A DNA stretch of 25,484 nt from Leptospiraceae bacterium (GTDB taxonomy: Bacteria; Spirochaetota; Leptospiria; Leptospirales; Leptospiraceae). The notes under the pieces were generated by a model. The model made no database searches, was not told the origin of the DNA, and worked only from the letters and a program-made list of their open reading frames with translations. Below are positions 8,342 through 16,110 of this stretch, in pieces. Position 1 is the first letter of the stretch. The number at the start of each line of letters is the position of its first letter. The stretch lies in NCBI GenBank assembly GCA_027485405.1, contig JAIXRB010000022.1, positions 1 to 25,484 of the forward strand, read 5' to 3'. Position numbers and translations under genes: made by a program.

Positions 8342-8971
8342 ATGAAAAAGCTTTTTATCATTTTATCTTTAGTTGGGTTCGGGGTTCCTTTGTTTTCCCA
8401 AGAGCTTGACTTTCTAGATAAAGTGAATGAAAAGCCTAAAGCGGCTGTTAAGGCAAAAGAGGAGATCGAACCGATCTCCGAAAAAAAGCCAGTGCCTGTT
8501 GCTACTCTTCCCATCCAAAAGAAAAAGAAAGAGAAGGATAAAAAGAAGAAAAACGGAACCGATTTAGTTGTTCCTTTGAATCCGGCAATCACCCAGCCAA
8601 CAACAGTTGCTAACCCAATCGTGCCTCCAACAACCTCTCTTCCCTCTGCCATAAAGCCAGTCCAACCCCTTAGTTCTCTGAACCAAAACGAAGTAGGAGA
8701 ACTTTCGAGTTTATCGGGCGTTTGGCTAGATCCTGAGATTAAATTGGAACCATCTGATTTAATTGGATTTGTAACCCTTCCTGAAAATGTAGACGGCGAA
8801 GGGCAGTCCGAAAAAGAAAAGAAGCTTTCGGGAAAGCAATCGGAAGGTTTTTTTGGGTTTTTTGACAAATACAAGAAAGCCATGTTAATTCTGGGCTTTA
8901 TCATTCTTTTTGCCTTCTACCGACTAAAAATGTCAAAACCAAGTTCTAATTCACGTTCGTATCGAAGATAA
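8342..8971 (+). CDS. Secreted or anchored protein of unknown function between yajC and secD
   Basis: I do not recognise this 209-residue protein. It has a signal peptide (MKKLFIILSLVGFGVPLFS, about 1-19), then a Lys/Glu-rich stretch with a strongly basic block at 60-70. Next comes a Pro/Thr-rich low-complexity region (about 77-110) and a small possibly folded part (about 115-150, SLSGVWLDPEIKLEPSDLIG). One membrane span lies at 179-194, followed by a basic tail ending SRSYRR. The expected topology is a periplasmic body with a C-terminal anchor and cytoplasmic tail. Its ATG abuts the yajC stop, and secD follows after 15 bases. Being locked inside the yajC-secD-secF block suggests an accessory role in Sec-dependent export, but that is inference from position only. 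Confidence 0.85.
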   Translation: MKKLFIILSLVGFGVPLFSQELDFLDKVNEKPKAAVKAKEEIEPISEKKPVPVATLPIQKKKKEKDKKKKNGTDLVVPLNPAITQPTTVANPIVPPTTSLPSAIKPVQPLSSLNQNEVGELSSLSGVWLDPEIKLEPSDLIGFVTLPENVDGEGQSEKEKKLSGKQSEGFFGFFDKYKKAMLILGFIILFAFYRLKMSKPSSNSRSYRR

Positions 8972-8972
8972 C

Positions 8973-8978
8973 AAGGAG
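8973..8978 (+). promoter_or_regulatory. Shine-Dalgarno deciding the secD TTG start
   Basis: AAGGAG lies directly after the previous stop, with an 8-base spacer to the TTG at 8987. There is no ATG nearby in that frame, and the first hydrophobic span follows at once, so TTG is well supported. Confidence 0.75.
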
Positions 8979-8986
8979 AAACCCTT

Positions 8987-10921
8987 TTGCGTTCCTATTC
9001 ATTTTTAATTATCCCACTTTTGATTCTTGGAAGCTCTTTTACAATCCTGTATCCAAACTTTGCTGAGAGAAAGCTAAAGCTCGCCGTAAAACCAGAATTC
9101 TATGCACTTCCCGCTGAAGAGCAAAAGAAAATTGTAAGCTTGTTTTTTGAAAAATGGGAAAAAGACTATTCCCAAGCCAATACATGGAAGATTTCACCTA
9201 CCACTGAAATTCCTTCTAGCGAAGCACCTTTTTATGAAATCTCTGGTCGCTTTATCACTTCAGCGAAGATAAACCAAATTTCCCAAGAAAACCCTGATTT
9301 GGTATTTGAAACAAAGAATAAATTAGAACCAGCTTGGATCGAAGAACTCTTAAGAGGGGGAAAGTCTCTCTCCATTAAGTTGGGTTTGGATTTACAAGGT
9401 GGAATGAGAGTAGTCTTAAAAGGCGATTTTGAAGACTACCAAGCAAAGTTGAAAGAGATCTATGCAAAAGAAATTGGAGAAATTCGCAACACTCTGTCTT
9501 TGCCAGCAACAACTCCCGAGAACAGAAAAAAAGCAGAAGAAAGACTGAGCGAGATCGAAAGTAATTTTGAACTTTCTCCCCTTCGTAAGTTGACCGAGTT
9601 AGAAAAAGCCAAGATGATCATTGACAACCGTCTAACGAGTCAAAACTTAACGGAGCCACAAGTCCGAATCCAGAAAGAGCAAGATGCCATCGAAGTGTCT
9701 TTACCTGGGGTTTCGAATTCATCGGCGATTCTGGAAATTTTGCAAAACACAGAAACCGTTGAATATAGATTAGAAGAGCCCAGTCCATTTCTCTACAGAT
9801 CCAAAATAGAAGAAGACGAACGAAGGCTAATGGATTTGGGACGCAGACAAGACACAGAGATTTACAAGTACCAAGAGATCATCAAGGCTAAATTGGGGAA
9901 AAAGGCCCAAAATCAATTTTTAGAGTCTTTAGAGAAAAAATACAATATACCAGCCGACTACAAATTGTTTGCCACTTGGGGCAGGGGAAACTCCGCAAAG
10001 TCTCAACTCCTTCCTAGAAGCTTTACCATTCTGGAACGAAAAATCGCCCTGTCTGGGAATGATATGACCAATGCTCAGCCTTCATTCAATTCAAACAGTT
10101 ATGGTTGGATGGTGAGTTTTACTCTGACTCCGGCTGGAGCGGAAAAATTCTTTGAATTAACTAGTTCAAACCGAGGAAGAAACCTTTCTATTGTTTGGGG
10201 AGATAAAGTAGTTTCGAGCCCCGTCATCAATGATCCGATCGCTGGCGGGAGAGCAGAGATTTCTGGTTCTTTTAGCCAAGAAGAAGCTATTCGTCTAGCG
10301 AACGTTATTTCCGAGGGTGCTCTTCCAATTCCTCTCAGTGTTTTGGAAATGCGATTCATTGGACCAACCCTTGGAATCGAATCCATCGAAGTGGGGGTTC
10401 GAGCCGTTGTCATAGGCTTTATTTTAGTGATGATCTACATGATCCTTTACTATCGTTTGGGTGGGCTTGTTGCCGATATCTCACTTTTGGCAAATATTGT
10501 GATTCTAGCGGCACTGCTTTCATTAATGGACTTCACTCTCACTCTACCAGGATTTGCGGGAGTTATTTTGACTGTGGGTATGGCAGTGGACGCAAACGTC
10601 ATCATCTACGAACGAATCCGGGAAGAGATAGAAGAAGGAAAGGCTCTGACCATTGCCGTAACTAGAGGGTTTGAGAATGCATTTTATACAATTTTGGATG
10701 CTAACGTAACCACTCTTATCGCTGGAATTCTAATGATTCGTTTGGGCAACGGGCCTATCAAAGGTTTTGCCATTACACTTTGTTGGGGGATTATAACGAC
10801 CCTCTTTACTTCACTTTTCTTATCTCGTTTGTTTGTAGAGCTTTTAGTGAACAGGGTTGGGGTAAAGGAATTGAACTTAAGGCCAATTTTTCTGCCTAAA
10901 AAGGGGAAAACACATGTTTAA
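8987..10921 (+). CDS. secD: Protein translocase subunit SecD
   Basis: A 644-residue membrane protein that, with SecF, uses proton motive force to help pull secreted proteins across the inner membrane. The first span is at about 4-22. The large periplasmic part starts with SIKLGLDLQGGMRVVLKG (LGLDLQGG at 132-139) and contains MIIDNRLTSQNLTEPQVRIQ and a VSLPGVSN segment. The C-terminal five spans include GPTLGIESIEVGVRA and the conserved VGMAVDANVIIYERIREE stretch, whose Asp535 is the expected proton-path residue. The length is close to that of the E. coli protein. Start TTG at 8987 with AAGGAG at 8973-8978. The stop overlaps the secF start by 8 bases. Confidence 0.96.
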   Translation: MRSYSFLIIPLLILGSSFTILYPNFAERKLKLAVKPEFYALPAEEQKKIVSLFFEKWEKDYSQANTWKISPTTEIPSSEAPFYEISGRFITSAKINQISQENPDLVFETKNKLEPAWIEELLRGGKSLSIKLGLDLQGGMRVVLKGDFEDYQAKLKEIYAKEIGEIRNTLSLPATTPENRKKAEERLSEIESNFELSPLRKLTELEKAKMIIDNRLTSQNLTEPQVRIQKEQDAIEVSLPGVSNSSAILEILQNTETVEYRLEEPSPFLYRSKIEEDERRLMDLGRRQDTEIYKYQEIIKAKLGKKAQNQFLESLEKKYNIPADYKLFATWGRGNSAKSQLLPRSFTILERKIALSGNDMTNAQPSFNSNSYGWMVSFTLTPAGAEKFFELTSSNRGRNLSIVWGDKVVSSPVINDPIAGGRAEISGSFSQEEAIRLANVISEGALPIPLSVLEMRFIGPTLGIESIEVGVRAVVIGFILVMIYMILYYRLGGLVADISLLANIVILAALLSLMDFTLTLPGFAGVILTVGMAVDANVIIYERIREEIEEGKALTIAVTRGFENAFYTILDANVTTLIAGILMIRLGNGPIKGFAITLCWGIITTLFTSLFLSRLFVELLVNRVGVKELNLRPIFLPKKGKTHV

Positions 10922-11840
10922 TATCAATTATACTAAATACAAAACAATCACTTTGACTTTGTCTCTGATTTTGATTGTGGTTGGTTTTGTTTCTACTTAT
11001 TTCGTGTATGGCGGGTTTGCGCATTCATTAGATTTTAATGGAGGACTTCGCCTCGTAGTAGAGTTGCCTACAGGAAAGGGTCGAAACGATATAGAGTCCT
11101 ATTTCAAAAAAAATCAAATAGAAGCAGTCACCTTACTTTTAGAAAAGGATAAAAACATCTTCCAGATTGATATAGGAATAGGTTCCATTCCCAAAATCGA
11201 GAGCTTGTTTTCTAGCTTAGGCTCCACAGAAAAAGCGGCTTCTTCAATCGATCGTTTGGTAGCTTTGGTGCTTTTAGAGTTTCAATTGCCTCGTGAACGA
11301 ATTTTGTCTGCCGACCAAGTAGGTGCCGTAGTGGGAGGAGAGTTGACCGAGACGGGGATCACTTTACTCTTGAGCACCCTTCTTATCATTTTAGGATACT
11401 TGTCCTATCGCTCACAATTTAAGTTTGCATTGGCTTCGGCAATTGCCCTAGTTCATGATATATTGTTTACTTTAGCAATGATTGGTTTTTTTCAAATCAA
11501 ACCCAGTGTTCCGATCATAGCGGCTCTTCTAACCTTAGTTGGATATTCGATCAACGATAAAATTGTAGTCTTCGATCGAATTCGTGAAAACGCCCATGGA
11601 AAGGACAACTTGTCTTTGTCCAATATCATAAACGTTTCCATATCACAGACTTTAGGAAGAACTATCAATACCTCTCTTACCACTTTGATTTCAATCGTCG
11701 CGATCATAATCGGTGGGGCAATCGAGCTCTATGACTTCGCCTTTGTTTTGATTTTTGGGGTAGTGATTGGAACGTATTCTTCCATTTTTATCGCGGCTCC
11801 TATTGCTGAAATGTATGACAATTTACGCAGAAAAGCGTAG
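10914..11840 (+). CDS. secF: Protein translocase subunit SecF
   Basis: A 308-residue partner of SecD. The first span (about 10-32) is followed by SLDFNGGLRLVVELP (DFNGG at 40-44). After the periplasmic loop come RERILSADQVGAVVGGEL and five more spans, with VHDILFTLAMIGFF around 180-193 and GYSINDKIVVFDRIREN at 210-226, all hallmark SecF segments. The ATG at 10914 lies inside the end of secD, so the two subunits are almost certainly translated together, as expected for a 1:1 complex. ribD begins 12 bases after the stop. Confidence 0.96.
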   Translation: MFNINYTKYKTITLTLSLILIVVGFVSTYFVYGGFAHSLDFNGGLRLVVELPTGKGRNDIESYFKKNQIEAVTLLLEKDKNIFQIDIGIGSIPKIESLFSSLGSTEKAASSIDRLVALVLLEFQLPRERILSADQVGAVVGGELTETGITLLLSTLLIILGYLSYRSQFKFALASAIALVHDILFTLAMIGFFQIKPSVPIIAALLTLVGYSINDKIVVFDRIRENAHGKDNLSLSNIINVSISQTLGRTINTSLTTLISIVAIIIGGAIELYDFAFVLIFGVVIGTYSSIFIAAPIAEMYDNLRRKA

Positions 11841-11852
11841 ATTGATCGTCCT

Positions 11853-13079
11853 TTGAGGAGTCCGTTTCAAGACGTATTACATAAACTAGGAGAAGTATCT
11901 TTTCAGGTACTCGGAAGAACTTCTCCGAATCCTCCGGTTGCGGCCGTAGCCACCGATTTAGATTTTCGAATTCTTGCTTTTGCGGGTACGCAAAAAACAG
12001 GCGAAAACCACGCAGAACGCGAACTCTACGAAAAGCTTTTTCTCCAAGGACATACAGAGGATTCACTAAAAAACAACCACCATCTTTTTGTTACACTAGA
12101 GCCTTGCACTCACCATGGAAAAACTCCACCTTGTTCTGATCTAGTTTTCAAATACAGACCTAAAAAAGTATGGATTGGGCACAGAGATCCGAATCCACTC
12201 ATCGATTCAAACGACTTTAGAATCTATCGAGAGGTTGGAATTGATGTTGAAATCAATTCGGAGATTGCGAACTTAAGTTTGCCTTTCTTAGCTGGATTTT
12301 TTGAACGAATCAGTCGGAAGAAACCTCGCATTATTGTCAAATCGGCAGTCACTTCGAATGGATTCTATGCACCCATAGATTCTCAGCAAACGAGGATCAG
12401 TTCACCTGAAAGCGATCTAATTTCACAAATTTTGCGAGCTAAGGTGGATGCTATCTGTGTTGGCCCTAGAACCTTAGAAGTTGATTCACCAAGTCTGGAT
12501 TTCAGAATGTCGGATTCCAACCGAATAGAAAAAGAATCAAAGACTCCCACTGTTGGGAAGGATTTCTTTAGAGAATCCTTGGTGAGAGGTTTTTCAAAAG
12601 AAGCCGAAGAATTCCATAGATTACATATATTAAACTATCAGCCCTGGAGATTTTTTTGTCTTCCAAAGGACTCAGAGCCAAGCCCAAAGTTTTTGGAAAA
12701 ACAAAGGGAATTGAATCAAAAATATGGAAAGCGGCTGTCTATATTTTTTCAGATTGGTTCAAAGCACGCTAAGAAAAACTGGTCGAGCCTTTGCGAAGAA
12801 GTGAGTGAATTCCCCATTCGAGAATACGGTCAAAACGATGGAGCGGAGTTTCTATCAGATTTAGCAGACATGGGAATCAATACCCTTGTATTGGAAGTCG
12901 GAAGTTTCTTACTTCATTTTCTAGAACAACATCTAACAGAAATGGACGAAATTCTGCAGATCAGAAACCCAAACTTAGAGTGGAAATCTGGCAAAGTCTT
13001 TACTCTCTTTGATAAAGATCCGAAGCAAGTTTATCAGGTTGGTTCGGATTTATGGGCTTGGAAATCAGCTAAGCCTTGA
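11853..13079 (+). CDS. ribD: Riboflavin biosynthesis deaminase/reductase RibD, divergent reductase domain
   Basis: A two-domain enzyme for the deamination and reduction steps after GTP cyclohydrolase II. The deaminase half (about 1-150) is intact: GRTSPNPPVAAV, zinc-binding His53 and catalytic Glu55 in HAERE, and Cys85 and Cys94 in EPCTHHGKTPPC. The reductase half (about 157-408) is recognisable by ILRAKVDAICVGPRTLEVDSPSL. It diverges elsewhere: about 40 extra residues follow that block before YQPWRFF, and the usual VEGG near the end is LEVG (in TLVLEVGSFLLHFLE). The start is uncertain. The TTG at 11853 is the only conventional start before the conserved region, but GAGGAG lies just inside the frame at 11855-11860 rather than upstream. 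It forms an apparent operon with secF and ribE. Confidence 0.87.
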   Translation: MRSPFQDVLHKLGEVSFQVLGRTSPNPPVAAVATDLDFRILAFAGTQKTGENHAERELYEKLFLQGHTEDSLKNNHHLFVTLEPCTHHGKTPPCSDLVFKYRPKKVWIGHRDPNPLIDSNDFRIYREVGIDVEINSEIANLSLPFLAGFFERISRKKPRIIVKSAVTSNGFYAPIDSQQTRISSPESDLISQILRAKVDAICVGPRTLEVDSPSLDFRMSDSNRIEKESKTPTVGKDFFRESLVRGFSKEAEEFHRLHILNYQPWRFFCLPKDSEPSPKFLEKQRELNQKYGKRLSIFFQIGSKHAKKNWSSLCEEVSEFPIREYGQNDGAEFLSDLADMGINTLVLEVGSFLLHFLEQHLTEMDEILQIRNPNLEWKSGKVFTLFDKDPKQVYQVGSDLWAWKSAKP

Positions 13080-13111
13080 CCTTGAATACCTTTCTTAGTC
13101 CATTGTGAATT

Positions 13112-13726
13112 ATGTTTACTGGAATTGTCGAAACCACTGGAAAAATCGTATCCATCACTCCAAAATCCTCTGGATCTGAATTTCAAATCGAAACTCTTTG
13201 GACCGATCCCGATTTAAAGATTGGAGATTCCATTGCTATCAATGGCGCTTGCATGACCGTATCCAGTTTTGAAAGGGAAGGGCATTCGTTTTCTTTTTTT
13301 GCCTCATTTAAGTCTTTAGAATTAACAAATCTTAGCAAATTAGCTTTAGGAACTACAATCAATCTTGAAAGAGCTATGTCCGCCAGTCAAAGATTTGGTG
13401 GACATGTTGTTCAGGGCCATGTGGACGGAATGGGAGAAATTGTATCTCGCCGAGCTATGGAAAGCAATCAAGTGGAAGAGTTTTGGGTCTCGTGTCCTGA
13501 CACTTTACAAAAATATTTGGTTAAAAAAGGATCGATCACAGTAGATGGAGTTAGTCTTACAATAGTAGAAGCAGATAAGGGATCCTTTCAATTGATTTTG
13601 ATTCCTGAAACTTTAAAGAAGACAAATGCTTCATTATGGAATCCAGGAGTTGCGGTAAACTTGGAAGTGGATATATTAGCTAAGTATATTGAGAATTTCT
13701 TAGAGCAAAGGTTTTCAAAATCTTAG
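13112..13726 (+). CDS. ribE: Riboflavin synthase alpha subunit
   Basis: A 204-residue enzyme that converts two molecules of 6,7-dimethyl-8-ribityllumazine into riboflavin and a pyrimidine that is recycled. It starts with the signature MFTGIVETTGKI and carries two lumazine-binding repeats. The first includes SIAINGACMTVSSFE and the second SITVDGVSLTIVEAD, with GGHVVQGHVDGMGEI between them. The length is normal. It lies 32 bases after ribD and completes the cytoplasmic pathway except for lumazine synthase (ribH), which is not in the window. Its TAG overlaps the stop of the opposing STAS gene. Confidence 0.95.
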   Translation: MFTGIVETTGKIVSITPKSSGSEFQIETLWTDPDLKIGDSIAINGACMTVSSFEREGHSFSFFASFKSLELTNLSKLALGTTINLERAMSASQRFGGHVVQGHVDGMGEIVSRRAMESNQVEEFWVSCPDTLQKYLVKKGSITVDGVSLTIVEADKGSFQLILIPETLKKTNASLWNPGVAVNLEVDILAKYIENFLEQRFSKS

Positions 13727-14100
13727 GATTTTCGAATGAGCTCATCTATGTCTGAGTCATCATCGTCTTTTAGGTATTTTGCTTTAAAATCTAGAGGTGA
13801 TAAGATTTCAAAGAACATGTCGAGCTTAGCAAGCTTGAAAACGTTATGAATCATTGGTTTCATACCAACTAGCACAAGTTTTCCTTTTTTGTTTTTGAGG
13901 TTGTTCAAGCTCTTGATCAAAGATCCAATGCCAGAAGAATCTATGTAATCCAGTTTGCTCATATCAATTGATATCAACGCTGGGCTACCCTCGACTTGCT
14001 TATTGAAAAGAGATTCAAATTCTTCTGTAGATTCGATATCGAATTTGCCAGTGATTTCTATTTGTTTGATCTTGCCAAGACTGTTGAGTCTAAGTTCCAT
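13723..14100 (-). CDS. STAS-domain anti-sigma factor antagonist
   Basis: A 125-residue single-domain protein of the SpoIIAA/RsbV type. In this family, phosphorylation of a serine controls binding to a kinase/anti-sigma factor, the partner-switching mechanism. The domain runs from residue 1 to about 112, with ITGKFDIESTEEFESLF, then LISIDMSKLDYIDSSGIGSL. The phosphorylatable serine would be Ser56 in DSSGIG. An Asp-rich tail (DDDDSDIDE) follows and is unusual. Start ATG at 14098-14100, with AGGA ten bases upstream. No kinase, phosphatase or sigma gene is adjacent, so its partners are elsewhere. The gene sits alone on the minus strand between ribE and ribBA, overlapping the ribE stop. Confidence 0.9.
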   Translation of the reverse strand: MELRLNSLGKIKQIEITGKFDIESTEEFESLFNKQVEGSPALISIDMSKLDYIDSSGIGSLIKSLNNLKNKKGKLVLVGMKPMIHNVFKLAKLDMFFEILSPLDFKAKYLKDDDDSDIDELIRKS

Positions 14101-14122
14101 ACGGTATCATTCCTATTTGCTA

Positions 14123-14152
14123 AATTTATGTCAAATTCCCTTCAAAAATCAA
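14123..14152 (-). promoter_or_regulatory. Possible promoter of the STAS gene
   Basis: On the minus strand, TTGATT (14152-14147) is separated by 18 bases from TAAATT (14128-14123), each matching four of six consensus bases. This would place the transcript start near 14116, just ahead of the AGGA Shine-Dalgarno. A perfect TTGACA also lies at 14134-14129, but its partner -10 would leave no room for a leader. The 119-base gap 14101-14219 also serves ribBA in the other direction; I see no convincing promoter for ribBA and no FMN riboswitch. Confidence 0.25.
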
Positions 14153-14219
14153 TGAATTTCTTTTTTTATCTACTTTTATTCCAGCCCTCTCGGACAGTCT
14201 TAGTAGAAGAGACTAGCAA

Positions 14220-15425
14220 ATGATCCGACCGATAGAAGAAGCCATCCAAGAAATCCGCGAAGGAAAAATGATCATTTTGATCGACTCAGAAGATAGAGAA
14301 AATGAGGGGGATCTGGTTGTTGCGGCTGAATTTGCAGACAATGTGGCGATCAATTTCATGGCAACCTTTGGCAGGGGGCTCATTTGCATTCCCATGAAGC
14401 CCGAAAGACTGCGGAAACTCGGTTTACACCGAATGACTTCCAAGGGGGGCGATAAACAAGGAACAGCATTCACTGTTTCAGTGGATGCGAAACACGGCAC
14501 TACAACTGGAATTTCAGCAGGGGACAGGGCCCGGACCATTGAAGTTCTCCTTTCAGAAGAAACCAAAGAAGACGATCTGCTCACCCCAGGGCATCTTTTT
14601 CCACTGGAAGCAGTTCCAGGTGGAGTTTTGAGAAGGGCTGGTCACACTGAGGCATCGGTCGATCTCTGCGAATTAGCTGGATTGAAGCCTGCAGGGGTTA
14701 TTTGCGAGATCATGAATGATGACGGAACTATGGCTAGATTGCCAGATCTGGAAATCTTTGCGGCAAAGCACAAGCTCAACATATACACCATAGAAGATTT
14801 GATCCGATTCAGAAGAGGTTCCGAAAAACTGATCCATTGTGAAGCGGAAGCCGCTTTACCTACAGAGTATGGGGATTTTTCCATTCGAGCATACAGCACT
14901 CTGATTGATGACAAGGTTCATGTGGCACTTGTAAAAGGCGAGATTCATCCAGATGACCCGATATTAGTTCGAGTTCATAGCGAATGCATGACGGGCGATA
15001 CATTTGGAAGCCAGCGTTGCGATTGCGGTCCCCAGCTTCACAATGCTCTCAAAATGATAGAAAAAGAAGGAAAAGGTATCCTTTTGTATATGCGCCAAGA
15101 AGGCAGGGGAATTGGATTTATCAATAAACTGAAAGCCTATTCTCTTCAGGAGAAAGGCCTAGATACTGTGGAAGCGAACGCAAAACTGGGATTTGCTCCA
15201 GATTTGAGAGACTACGGAATTGGAGCACAAATCCTACGAGACTTAGGTGTGCAAAAGATGAAACTAATCACAAACAACCCTAGAAAAATCGTAGGTTTAG
15301 AAGGCTACAACTTGCAGGTAGTAGAAAGAGTGCCCAATGAAATTGAACCACTCTCAGGAAACCAAAAGTATCTGGAAACCAAAAGAGATAAAATGGGTCA
15401 CCTTCTGAATTTCCATGGAATTTGA
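14220..15425 (+). CDS. ribBA: Bifunctional DHBP synthase / GTP cyclohydrolase II
   Basis: A 401-residue fusion that supplies both precursors of riboflavin: 3,4-dihydroxy-2-butanone 4-phosphate from ribulose 5-phosphate, and the diaminopyrimidine from GTP. The N-terminal half (1 to about 200) has IDSEDRENEGDLVVAAE at 21-37 and RRAGHTEASVDLCELAGL, with catalytic and metal-binding residues in place. The C-terminal half has the zinc motif CX10CXC (Cys256, Cys267, Cys269) in HSECMTGDTFGSQRCDC, then RQEGRGIGFINKLKAY and a LITNNPRK segment. Neither half is degraded. Start ATG at 14220, with a weak AGAAGAG upstream. It is separated from ribD and ribE by the opposing STAS gene, so it probably has its own promoter in 14101-14219. 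Confidence 0.96.
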   Translation: MIRPIEEAIQEIREGKMIILIDSEDRENEGDLVVAAEFADNVAINFMATFGRGLICIPMKPERLRKLGLHRMTSKGGDKQGTAFTVSVDAKHGTTTGISAGDRARTIEVLLSEETKEDDLLTPGHLFPLEAVPGGVLRRAGHTEASVDLCELAGLKPAGVICEIMNDDGTMARLPDLEIFAAKHKLNIYTIEDLIRFRRGSEKLIHCEAEAALPTEYGDFSIRAYSTLIDDKVHVALVKGEIHPDDPILVRVHSECMTGDTFGSQRCDCGPQLHNALKMIEKEGKGILLYMRQEGRGIGFINKLKAYSLQEKGLDTVEANAKLGFAPDLRDYGIGAQILRDLGVQKMKLITNNPRKIVGLEGYNLQVVERVPNEIEPLSGNQKYLETKRDKMGHLLNFHGI

Positions 15426-15465
15426 GATTCTAGATTTCGAAAGAATCGAAAATTGCGCAGAAAGT

Positions 15466-16110
15466 CTACGGTGACAAACGGTATTTTTTCCAAGTAGAAC
15501 CTTCTTTTTCAAAGACCACTCGATCATGGAGTCTACCTTGTCTACCTTGCCAAAATTCAATTTTAGATGGAAGTATCGCATAACCACCCCAAGAATCAGG
15601 GGTTGGGATCGATTTCCCTTCCAGTTCTTTTTCTAAAGCATCCATTTTATCTTCTAAGAATTTTCGGTTTGGAACTACTTCGCTCTGTTTGGAGACTAAA
15701 GCTCCTAGTTGTGAAATTCGGGGTCTTTTCGAAAAATACTCTTCTGATTCGGCACGCGAAACCTTGGTTGCTTTGCCCTCAATCCGAACTTGTCTTTCTA
15801 ACTCCCCCCAGAAAAAGGTAAGAGCTACTTGGTTGTTTTGGATTAAATCGCTTGCTTTCTGAGATTCATAATTCGTAAAAAATAGAAAGTTCCCTTGTTC
15901 GATACCTTTCAAAAGCACAACTCTTCCAGAGGGTTTTCCCGAACCATCTACTGTTGCTAGGTGCATTGCATTTGGTTCTAGAACTTTTTCTTTTTTTGCT
16001 ATTTCAAACCAGGTTTGAAAGAATTGAATAGGATCATCTCCCGTTTCAGCCTCGTCCAAAGTGAACTTTTCGTAAGACTGACGCATGTTTTGTAATTCAT
16101 TCGGATTCAA
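15466..16110 (-). CDS. pdxH: Pyridoxine/pyridoxamine 5'-phosphate oxidase
   Basis: A 214-residue FMN enzyme that oxidises pyridoxine or pyridoxamine phosphate to pyridoxal phosphate (PLP). Conserved segments are GRVVLLKG at 62-69, FFTNYESQKASDL at 77-89, LERQVRIEGKA at 104-114, KRPRISQLGALVSKQS at 128-143, and the C-terminal WGGY, EFWQGRQGRLHDRV and RLSP. The length is typical. Start TTG at 16108-16110, chosen because a strong GGGAGGG lies 7 bases upstream; the next ATG is 8 codons in. The start overlaps the end of the prepilin peptidase gene by 14 bases. It is the last gene of a three-gene minus-strand operon. Confidence 0.95.
   Translation of the reverse strand: MNPNELQNMRQSYEKFTLDEAETGDDPIQFFQTWFEIAKKEKVLEPNAMHLATVDGSGKPSGRVVLLKGIEQGNFLFFTNYESQKASDLIQNNQVALTFFWGELERQVRIEGKATKVSRAESEEYFSKRPRISQLGALVSKQSEVVPNRKFLEDKMDALEKELEGKSIPTPDSWGGYAILPSKIEFWQGRQGRLHDRVVFEKEGSTWKKYRLSP

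Noticed and set aside
7903..8904. 333-codon open frame on the minus strand opposite yajC and the neighbouring gene
   Set aside because: Low-complexity Phe/Ser-rich translation antisense to two well-supported plus-strand genes. It is a shadow of the Lys-rich and Pro-rich codons on the other strand.
14106..14134. TTGACA with a 17-base spacer to AATGAT as the STAS promoter
   Set aside because: The -35 is perfect, but transcription would start at or inside the ATG, in conflict with the AGGA Shine-Dalgarno upstream.
14101..14219. FMN riboswitch upstream of ribBA
   Set aside because: None of the conserved RFN-element blocks is visible, and the leader is short and AT-rich. The gaps before ribD and ribE are too short to hold one.
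15420..15465. Possible terminator between ribBA and pdxH
   Set aside because: GATTCT and AGAATC can pair around a 10-base loop, but the stem is short and AT-rich, and no T run follows on either strand.
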